The notes beneath the pieces were generated by a model. The model ran no database searches, was not told the DNA's origin, and was given only the letters and a program-made list of their open reading frames with translations. Below, one piece after another: positions 56,898-64,000 of a DNA stretch of 64,000 bases (positions within the stretch are counted from its first letter, which is position 1; each line of letters opens with the position of its first letter). The stretch covers positions 124,001 through 188,000 of the forward strand of contig JANXEN010000003.1 of assembly GCA_025058345.1 (NCBI GenBank), given 5' to 3'. A program made the translations under genes and the position numbers. This DNA is from Sulfolobales archaeon. Lineage in GTDB: Archaea > Thermoproteota > Thermoprotei_A > Sulfolobales > NBVN01.

Positions 56898-57218
56898 ATG
56901 GGCATGAACTTGCTCTGCGAAGTGTGTGAGGCCTCAAATGCTGTTGCAACATGTAGGTTATGCGGTAGGAATGCATGTGCTAACCATATAGATTCGGGAG
57001 GTTTATGCAGCATATGTAAGGAGACTTTATGTAAATTATGTAGTCAAAGACTCTCAGTGAGTAGCTGCACGATATGTGGGAGGATCATATGCAGGGAATG
57101 TTCAGTTGAGCTACAGCCAGCAATAAGGGTTTGCAAGGAGTGTTTCAGTAAGATTCTTTATAGCGAATCATATTCTAAGTATCGCAAGTACTTAAGGAGA
57201 TTCGCTAAAAATCTATAG
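56898..57218 (+). CDS. small cysteine-rich zinc-binding protein (B-box/zinc-ribbon-like)
   Basis: Four CxxC-type pairs: CEVCEASNAVATCRLCGRNACANH, CSICKETLCKLC, CTICGRIICRECS, CKEC. Confidence 0.75.
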   Translation: MGMNLLCEVCEASNAVATCRLCGRNACANHIDSGGLCSICKETLCKLCSQRLSVSSCTICGRIICRECSVELQPAIRVCKECFSKILYSESYSKYRKYLRRFAKNL

Positions 57219-57237
57219 GGTGTTAATTCATTAAGAT

Positions 57238-57870
57238 TCAGTAATCAATTATATATATGGATTCACCGACTAATAACCATGTGACGTATCTATGACTTGG
57301 TTTTAACTCACTTACTTTCACTAATAGGCTTTGGATTATTTGCTGTACCTCCTTTAAACTTAGTTGTTCTGATGAAGATTTAATTAAACATCCCACTACT
57401 TCATAATCAGTCTTCACTGAACATATGTTAAAATTCGTTTCCTCTAAAATAAGATGTTTTTGCGGCTTATCTATTTTGAAGTACGTTAATGCATGACTTA
57501 ACGGAGTGATTAAATCTTTGAAGTAGAAGTCCCCAATGTATGCATCGGTAAGCGCTTCCTCATATATTGGTGTGTTAACTAACTCAAGTTCTGGGGAGTG
57601 AAAGCTTGGCTTAGTCAACTCCGTTAATAACTCTTTTATATGTTCTGACTTAATGATTTGATAAATGCGTTGATTGGTCCTAAACTCTTTTGTTATAAGT
57701 CTTGTTAGATCTAAGGACTCGTTCGCAGTCTTAATGCTTAGTCTGAAGTAAGTATGACTACCTTCTTTGATGGAGTGGGAGTAATTCTTTATCTCATTAA
57801 CTACTTCATCAACACCTTTGTTAAGTCTTATATTATGCCTGAATACCTTACATACCTCTAGACTATACAC
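57238..57870 (-). CDS. hypothetical protein
   Basis: 210-aa ORF with coding-like composition; no recognised family. Confidence 0.6.
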   Translation of the reverse strand: MYSLEVCKVFRHNIRLNKGVDEVVNEIKNYSHSIKEGSHTYFRLSIKTANESLDLTRLITKEFRTNQRIYQIIKSEHIKELLTELTKPSFHSPELELVNTPIYEEALTDAYIGDFYFKDLITPLSHALTYFKIDKPQKHLILEETNFNICSVKTDYEVVGCLIKSSSEQLSLKEVQQIIQSLLVKVSELKPSHRYVTWLLVGESIYIIDY

Positions 57871-57927
57871 ACGGATCTTTTAACTGAGGGACATTAAATT
57901 AATTATCTTATTTTTTAGTTAGATTGA

Positions 57928-58773
57928 ATGTATGAGGCGAAGACAGTGAAGTACGGATTAATATATAGTCTAAGAGATGTTGCAGGTGTTGGAATAGCTA
58001 AGGCTATAAAGTCTATGGTTTCTGGAAAGCAAGTATTTTTAAATGGGTTAAGCGAGTCCTACTTAATTGACGATTTGGATGCGTTTTTAATTGGTGTCGA
58101 TTGCGATATCACCGAATGCGAGTTTTTAGACAGTTTACTTGACATCGACTACTACGTGATGATCTCTAAACACTATTCTAATATGGGGGTTAAATCCTTC
58201 ACAACGCACCACGTCGGCATACCTATACATGACCTAAGTTTAACGAGGTCTATTAACCATTTCCCGCCCTCAAATCCAAATCTATCTAAATTATTTCTAA
58301 TGAATTTATCTAAGTTTTCGAAAGAAAGTGGGCTGAGCGATTTCGTAGTTTCTTATGAAGTAACCCATCACGGTCCGTTTACGTTGAGGAGACCATTAAC
58401 TTTCGTGGAATTGGGGAGTTCCCCTGATGAGTGGGTTTTTAAGGAGGCTCAGGAGGTAGTAGCTCATGCAGTTATTAATTCGCTTAACGCAGAAGTAGAG
58501 TGTGTAGCTACGGTAGGGTTTGGAGGAAATCACTATGCGAGCTTATTTACTTCACGAAGCTTAGGTAGTGATGAGTGTTACGGCCATATCGTACCGAATT
58601 ATGTGTTGAAGCATTTTAAGGAAGATGCTTATGTGTTAAATAAGCTCATCGATTTTGCTATTAAGTACTCATCAACCACTACATCTAGGGTAGTGCTTGA
58701 TGATAAGGTACCATCACTCGCTAAGAAGTTAGTTAAGGATTACTGCAGTAAAGTAGGTTTAAGTATTCATTAG
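57928..58773 (+). CDS. dtdA: D-aminoacyl-tRNA deacylase, archaeal type (DTD2)
   Basis: TTHHVGIPIHDLSLTRSINHFPPSNP, YEVTHHGPFTLRRPLTFVELGSSPDEW, ATVGFGGNHYASLFT, YGHIVPNYVLK. Confidence 0.94.
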   Translation: MYEAKTVKYGLIYSLRDVAGVGIAKAIKSMVSGKQVFLNGLSESYLIDDLDAFLIGVDCDITECEFLDSLLDIDYYVMISKHYSNMGVKSFTTHHVGIPIHDLSLTRSINHFPPSNPNLSKLFLMNLSKFSKESGLSDFVVSYEVTHHGPFTLRRPLTFVELGSSPDEWVFKEAQEVVAHAVINSLNAEVECVATVGFGGNHYASLFTSRSLGSDECYGHIVPNYVLKHFKEDAYVLNKLIDFAIKYSSTTTSRVVLDDKVPSLAKKLVKDYCSKVGLSIH

Positions 58774-58781
58774 AAAATGGT

Positions 58782-59942
58782 TTAGAAGGAGGTCTTAACT
58801 CTCCATATAGAGTATTCATTATGTTTTAGAATTTCTGAAGATGTCTGAGCACCTGACGCTACTTCAAGTACCTTAGCGAATAGTCTTTCACCAGCCTCAT
58901 TTAATGTTTCAGCACCCTCAACAACACCCCCTACGCATACGTCAATAACGCCTCTTAACTTGACGCACGTTTCCGGGTTTCCAGTAACTTTAATTACTGG
59001 GGATATTGGTGAACCAGTAGGAGTGCCTCGTCCAGTTGTAAATATCACTAATTGTGCTCCGCCTGCAACTAATCCAGTCACGGATTCAATATCGTATCCT
59101 GGGGTATTCATGAATATTACACCTTTTTTACGAGGTTTTTCAGCATAATCTATTACTTCAGTTATCGGTCTTGAACCGCTTTTAATGATAGCGCCCAGAG
59201 ATTTTTCCTCGATTGTAGTAAGGCCTCCCATTATGTTGCCTGGAGTTGGGTTAGTTCCTCTTATATCAAGTCCTGATTCAAGTATCTCCTTCTCAAACCA
59301 TTCTACGTACTTAAGTAGTTTTTCCTTATGATGTTCGTCTTTAATTCTCCTCAACAATAGGTGTTCAGCCCCAATTACTTCAGGGGTTTCAGCAAACATT
59401 ACAGCTGCCCCTAAATCAACTAGTTTATCACTTACGTAACCTACAGCTGGATTTGCTGCAATAGATGAAGTTGAGTCAGATCCGCCGCATTCAAGACCTA
59501 CGACTAAGTTCGATATATCGAACGTATGTCTCCGTAGCTTACTTACGTCATCAACGAATTTACGTAGAATGTTTATCCCTTTCTCTACTGCTTTTTCATA
59601 CCCTAGATCCTGAACCACTATTACTTCGACAGGCTTACCGCTTCCCGCAATCTCGTCACCGAGTTTATGGGGATCTACCTTCTCACATCCAAGACCTACA
59701 ACCAGTACCGAAAATACGTTAGGGTTAAGAGCTGTTCCCAGAAGAGTTCTGTAAGTTAGTTCGAAGTCGTATCCTAATTGAGTACAACCACAGGTGTGTA
59801 GAGCTACCGAAGTGTTGCTTATTAATGAGCTAAACTTATTAACGACATCATTAATGCATATAACTGTAGGTAATATTAAAACCTTATTTCTGACCCCAAC
59901 AGAACCATCTACATTCTCATAACCTAGGAATTCATAGCCCAT
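58782..59942 (-). CDS. UxaA-family hydrolyase/lyase large domain (altronate dehydratase-type)
   Basis: FLGYENVDGSVGVRNKVLILPTVICINDVVNKF, HTCGCTQLGYD, GLGCEKVDP, LVVGLECGGSDSTSSIAANPAVG, TTGRGTPTGSPISPVIKVTGNPET. Confidence 0.92.
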   Translation of the reverse strand: MGYEFLGYENVDGSVGVRNKVLILPTVICINDVVNKFSSLISNTSVALHTCGCTQLGYDFELTYRTLLGTALNPNVFSVLVVGLGCEKVDPHKLGDEIAGSGKPVEVIVVQDLGYEKAVEKGINILRKFVDDVSKLRRHTFDISNLVVGLECGGSDSTSSIAANPAVGYVSDKLVDLGAAVMFAETPEVIGAEHLLLRRIKDEHHKEKLLKYVEWFEKEILESGLDIRGTNPTPGNIMGGLTTIEEKSLGAIIKSGSRPITEVIDYAEKPRKKGVIFMNTPGYDIESVTGLVAGGAQLVIFTTGRGTPTGSPISPVIKVTGNPETCVKLRGVIDVCVGGVVEGAETLNEAGERLFAKVLEVASGAQTSSEILKHNEYSIWRVKTSF

Positions 59943-60032
59943 TGAAGCACCTAGTAACTATTACAAAATCAAATCTTTTAAATACTGAATGTTTGAGTAA
60001 GACGCAAATGATGTAATACCAATAAGTGAAAG

Positions 60033-60758
60033 CTACGGCGTATAAGTCAGTTCTCTATATACGTATTGATAAGCCCTTTCTAACTCCTTAACAACTACCT
60101 CTAGATCCTTGAGATTTCTTACGATAGCTGTCAAACACGTATAGCCATCTTCATTTAAGTCAAATCTCGCCGTCGTTGCCATCGCTTTGAGCTTGTTTTT
60201 AAATTTGAAGGTAGTTCTCACTCCTTCAAAGGAGTTGATGAAGTAGTAAAACGAGTCGCTCTCAATATACATTCCAAAGTCCTCCTTAATTGCTGTGAAC
60301 GCAACTCTTACATCACCGATATGTTTAGAGGCTACTGAAACCCTTTTCCCTCCCTCTAAGGGAGTTGCCACTAAATATCCTAGCTTACTAAAGATGTTGG
60401 ATATTTCAAGTAACTCTCCATCAATGATGTGATTAACAACTTTGATTTCTCCAGGAGGTATCATTCTGACACGGCTTAAGGGACCTACATAACTTCCAAT
60501 GAGGTAGATCTCTGAATACGGTTCACTAAAACCGTAAAATATGCAGAACGCCTTCTCAGGAGGCCAATAATACACCTTACCGGGGATGGCTTGAGCGCTA
60601 GCACTCAATGACTCTAGCTTAGCTGAGTAAGGTGTGCTAAAGTAGACCTCTTCCTTCCACTTCATTAGAACGCTTTTAAATGGTAATAATGCAGATACAT
60701 CATCCAGGACTTCCAGCACTAATGAATTATCATCATTACATATCACTTCTACTAACAT
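60033..60758 (-). CDS. cyclophilin-like domain protein with an extra C-terminal domain
   Basis: VLMKWKEEVYFSTPYSAKLES..PGKVYYWPPEKAFCIFYGFSEPYSEIYLIGSYVGPLSRVRMIPPGEIKVVNHIIDG shares pattern with the divergent neighbour 60839..61228; about 100 aa extra C-terminus. Confidence 0.65.
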   Translation of the reverse strand: MLVEVICNDDNSLVLEVLDDVSALLPFKSVLMKWKEEVYFSTPYSAKLESLSASAQAIPGKVYYWPPEKAFCIFYGFSEPYSEIYLIGSYVGPLSRVRMIPPGEIKVVNHIIDGELLEISNIFSKLGYLVATPLEGGKRVSVASKHIGDVRVAFTAIKEDFGMYIESDSFYYFINSFEGVRTTFKFKNKLKAMATTARFDLNEDGYTCLTAIVRNLKDLEVVVKELERAYQYVYRELTYTP

Positions 60759-60838
60759 CGCATATTCACCTATACACTCTGTAATTCATGGGGTAAAAAC
60801 TTAATTTGATGTAAACTACTAATTAGTAAGGTGGTTGA

Positions 60839-61228
60839 TTGAAGGTTAGAATTAGAATTAAATCTAAATCAATCGGTGTAGTTCCGGCTGAATTTACGGA
60901 TGAGTTTAGCCCAAAAACATTTAATGAAATACTTAAGGCATTACCTATAGAGGGTGTGGCTAGCCTTTGGGGTTCTGAGATATACTTCCCAATCCCTGTT
61001 AACCTTCCTGAGGAAAATCCATTTGAGATCGTTGAGAAGGGTGTTATTGCCTACTGGCCTCCTGGGAATAGTTTATGTATTTTCTGGGGGCCTACCCCTG
61101 CTAGCAGGCGTAAGGATGAGATAAGACCAGCGAGTCCAGTAAATGTCGTAGGCAGAGTTATAGGTGATCCTGAAGTATTTACAAATGTGAGATATAAGGA
61201 AAAAATAGTTGTTGAGAGAGAAGATTAA
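60839..61228 (+). CDS. cyclophilin-like (DUF369/PF04126-type) protein
   Basis: PIEGVASLWGSEIYFPIPVNLPEENPFEIVEKGVIAYWPPGNSLCIFWGPTPASRRKDEIRPASPVNVVGRVIGDP. Confidence 0.82.
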   Translation: MKVRIRIKSKSIGVVPAEFTDEFSPKTFNEILKALPIEGVASLWGSEIYFPIPVNLPEENPFEIVEKGVIAYWPPGNSLCIFWGPTPASRRKDEIRPASPVNVVGRVIGDPEVFTNVRYKEKIVVERED

Positions 61229-62259
61229 TTTGTAGGGAACTCAACACCATACTTAATAGATAATTCCTTTAATTCTTTAAGGGTTTCATCGTCGAGTGGG
61301 ATTCCTCTTTCAACCCTATTTAAGTAAGTCCTATGTTCAGGTTCTCCAGGCATTAATACTTCAAATCCGGGGGCTGTTGGGGTGGACTTAACTAAGTTTA
61401 TGTATTCTGTGATTTCTTCTATGTATTCATTATACGGCCTAAATGAGTTTATATCTACAGCACCTATGAATACCCCTCCCTGGCTGTAGAACATACCTCT
61501 CCTCATCTTTAAGCTGTATCCTCCTCCTAGGACTACCCCGCATAGGATATCGACAGCTACTGCTAGGCCGAAGCCTTTATACCCTCCGAAAGGTAGTAGA
61601 ATACCCTCGATCGCTTCCTTAGGGTCTGTAGTCATTAGACCTTCTTTATTCATTGCCCAGCCTTCAGGGATTTTCTCACCCTTATGTGCTGCTACTAATA
61701 TCTTACCTCTAGCAACAACACTCATAGCCATATCTAAGATTATAGGAGGTCTATCTTTAGTGGGGAATCCTATAGCTATGGGATTAGTGCCGGTAATAGG
61801 TTTCTTACAACCCAGTGGAGCTATATTAGGTGAGGCATTAGCACTTACGAAACCAACCATTCCATTATCAACGATCTTCATTACATAATATCCTAACATA
61901 CCTATATGCTTTAAGTTCTTAATACCTACAAAGGAAACCCCGAATCCTTTAGCCTTACCTACGGCTATCTCCGTAGCCTTCAAAGCAACCGGTTGACCAA
62001 TCCCGTTATCCCCATCAATAAGTGCGTAAGGACCGCCATCCTTAACCACTTTAACGTTTGGATTCGGGTTTATCTCTCCACGTACAATACCGCTAACATA
62101 GAACGGTAGGCGGATAATTCCATGGGAATCTACGCCCCTTAGATTAGCAAGCACTAACTGGTCTGTAACCACCTCGGCGTGGCCTTTAGGTACACCAACC
62201 TTTATTAATACTTCATTTGAAAATTGACGCAATTTTTCTTGAGGAATTATAAAGGTCAT
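61225..62259 (-). CDS. malate/L-lactate dehydrogenase family (Ldh2-type) oxidoreductase
   Basis: LANLRGVDSHGIIRLPFYVSGI, DGDNGIGQPVALKATEIAVGKAKGFGVSFVGIKNLKHIGMLGYY, NPIAIGFPTKDRPPIILDMAMSVVARGKI, GGYKGFGLAVAVDIL. Confidence 0.93.
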   Translation of the reverse strand: MTFIIPQEKLRQFSNEVLIKVGVPKGHAEVVTDQLVLANLRGVDSHGIIRLPFYVSGIVRGEINPNPNVKVVKDGGPYALIDGDNGIGQPVALKATEIAVGKAKGFGVSFVGIKNLKHIGMLGYYVMKIVDNGMVGFVSANASPNIAPLGCKKPITGTNPIAIGFPTKDRPPIILDMAMSVVARGKILVAAHKGEKIPEGWAMNKEGLMTTDPKEAIEGILLPFGGYKGFGLAVAVDILCGVVLGGGYSLKMRRGMFYSQGGVFIGAVDINSFRPYNEYIEEITEYINLVKSTPTAPGFEVLMPGEPEHRTYLNRVERGIPLDDETLKELKELSIKYGVEFPTN

Positions 62260-62298
62260 TGTTCAGCACCAACATTATATGAGGTGTCATAATATATT

Positions 62299-63990
62299 TT
62301 AACGTTTACTAATTTCACTTATTCTGCTAGCCTTATACAGTCTCCTCATAGGGAGCGGTACTGAATTAGGGTCTATCACAACATCAACGACTACTGGTCT
62401 ATCCTTAGCTAAACTTAATGCTTTATCAACCCCTTCCTTAAGCTCATCCCTCTTCTCAATCCTAATGCCATGAGCGCCTAAGGACTTAGCTAATTCGCAG
62501 TAGTTTACTGAGGGTAGTTTATGCGTTAGGTCAGTGCCGTAGCTAGCTCTCTCATAGATCCTTACTACCCTATATGATGAGTCGTTAAATACGAAGATGA
62601 TTACTGGTAGGTTATATCTAACGCCTGTTACAACTTCTAAGCCTGTCATTAGGAATCCACCATCTCCTACAAGACCAACGACCTTAGCATCTCTTCTAGC
62701 TAATTTCGCTCCTATAGCGCTTGGAACACCCATACCCATCGATACGTAACTAGTGGTTATTACGTATGTTCTGGGTTTGTAAATAGGCATGGTGAATGTT
62801 TCAATTCTATGTGCCCCCACATCACATGTGAAGATAGTGTCTTCATCGAATGTATCCCTTATCAGTTTGACGACTTCCCAGGATTCGATTAACTCGCTAC
62901 TAGGTATTGGTTCGCTAGGATGTGATTTTTTAGCGGTTGCCCATAAATTGCTAAGGACTTCACTGCTGCCTCTAGAAATCTTTCCAACACACTCGTTCTT
63001 AGACTTAAGTAGTATTTTATTTAGGAATTCCTTAACGTCAGCTTCCACAGCTAGGGTAGGTTTAAAAACTCTACCGAATTCATCACTCGATATGTTTACA
63101 TGTATTAAATTACCGGATATCTTCATAGAGTATCTACCGGTACCCATTTGACTAAACCTAACTCCTAGAGCCAGTACGAGGTCCGCATTACTTAACAATT
63201 CCTCAGCTACTAAGTCACCTAGGTTTCCAGCAGCAACTCCCGCGTAGAGTGGGTGACTCGGATGTATGACTCCCTTACCCATCACTGTAGTACATACAGG
63301 TATGTCGAAGTATTCAGCAAAAGCAATTAGTTCTGACTCAGCCCCTGATATGGTGACCCCTCTTCCTGCTAGGATTACAGGTTTTTTAGAACTCCTAAGC
63401 ATCCTCAGAACCTCATTAATTACATCTTCATTAGGTGTAGGTCTGGATGCAGGTAATCTCAAGTAATGATAGCTGTCAATGTTTTCATCAAAGATATCTG
63501 CAGGCATTTCTAAATAAACAGGACCTGGTCGCCCTGAGACAGCTGTGTTGAATGCTTTCGAAATCACGTCAGGGATTTGATTGGGGGCAGTGATCTTGAA
63601 CTGCCTTTTAGTCACGGTTCTAAATACGTTTAGTTGGTCGGACTCGTTTGGAAATGCGTGAAGGCAATTCTTATATGCGATACTTCTTGGTGGTGTGGTT
63701 GCTATTACAACTAAAGGATCACCTTCGACATGAGCCATGGCTATAGGATTCACAGCTCCTAAGACGCCAGGACCACCAGTTAGTACACTTACACCAACTT
63801 TACCGCTAACTCTCGAATATGAGATGCCCATGAAACCTACTCCAGGTTCGTATGCGGCATTAATTGACTTAGGCTTACCTGCCTTTTCAATGCTGATGGA
63901 CAAGCCTAATGTGTGCTCAGCGAAGACCGTAAAGTAATACTCGACATCTTCCTTATTTAGTATATCTACTAATAATTCACTTACCTTCAT
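62299..63990 (-). CDS. thiamine pyrophosphate-dependent enzyme, acetolactate synthase-like large subunit
   Basis: AAYEPGVGFMGISYSRVSGKVGVSVLTGGPGVLGAVNPIAMAHVEGDPLVVI; KPVILAGRG; VGLVGDGGFLMTGLEVVTGVRYNLPVIIFVFNDSSY (TPP motif GDGx-N). Confidence 0.92.
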   Translation of the reverse strand: MKVSELLVDILNKEDVEYYFTVFAEHTLGLSISIEKAGKPKSINAAYEPGVGFMGISYSRVSGKVGVSVLTGGPGVLGAVNPIAMAHVEGDPLVVIATTPPRSIAYKNCLHAFPNESDQLNVFRTVTKRQFKITAPNQIPDVISKAFNTAVSGRPGPVYLEMPADIFDENIDSYHYLRLPASRPTPNEDVINEVLRMLRSSKKPVILAGRGVTISGAESELIAFAEYFDIPVCTTVMGKGVIHPSHPLYAGVAAGNLGDLVAEELLSNADLVLALGVRFSQMGTGRYSMKISGNLIHVNISSDEFGRVFKPTLAVEADVKEFLNKILLKSKNECVGKISRGSSEVLSNLWATAKKSHPSEPIPSSELIESWEVVKLIRDTFDEDTIFTCDVGAHRIETFTMPIYKPRTYVITTSYVSMGMGVPSAIGAKLARRDAKVVGLVGDGGFLMTGLEVVTGVRYNLPVIIFVFNDSSYRVVRIYERASYGTDLTHKLPSVNYCELAKSLGAHGIRIEKRDELKEGVDKALSLAKDRPVVVDVVIDPNSVPLPMRRLYKASRISEISKR

Positions 63991-64000
63991 AATTAAATCC

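Overview
64-kb, fairly AT-rich archaeal chromosomal window, probably a thermophilic Thermoproteota/TACK-type lineage (archaeal Taw1, DtdA/DTD2, NucS, XerA, PyrI, ATP-cone, tetraether-synthase-like radical SAM; TATA-box promoters and short leaders). It is densely packed with mostly housekeeping genes. Recognisable blocks: a TAXI-type TRAP binding protein (cut by the left edge); proC; an ABC-2 exporter; an enolase-superfamily enzyme; a five-gene membrane-bound group 4 [NiFe]-hydrogenase (Hyc/Hyf-like, both Ni-binding CxxC motifs intact); PGI/PMI; a class II HMG-CoA reductase; folE; a TrxR-like protein; thiD-thiN; a split metE pair; a lone ACD alpha-type protein; nucS plus a DHH phosphoesterase; taw1; a tldD/tldE pair; xerA; a nearly complete pyrimidine locus (pyrBI / pyrFEKCD); a DctPQM TRAP transporter; tRNA-Thr(CGT); pdxST plus a pseudo-threonine-synthase; a Tes-like radical SAM next to a geranylgeranyl reductase; an Nramp-like protein; and a hydroxyacid/TPP-enzyme block at the right end. 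No CRISPR array, rRNA or transposon was seen. Most interesting signals: (1) a threonine-synthase-fold protein that has lost the PLP lysine, carries a C-terminal winged helix and is joined to pdxST, with a palindromic promoter upstream of pdxS (candidate archaeal PLP regulator); (2) a full-length NucS reading frame with no ATG/GTG/TTG start, truncated in the ORF track; (3) one textbook and several weaker C/D-box sRNA candidates in intergenic DNA; (4) a divergent HhH-GPD/FeS protein; (5) divergently transcribed cyclophilin-like paralogs.
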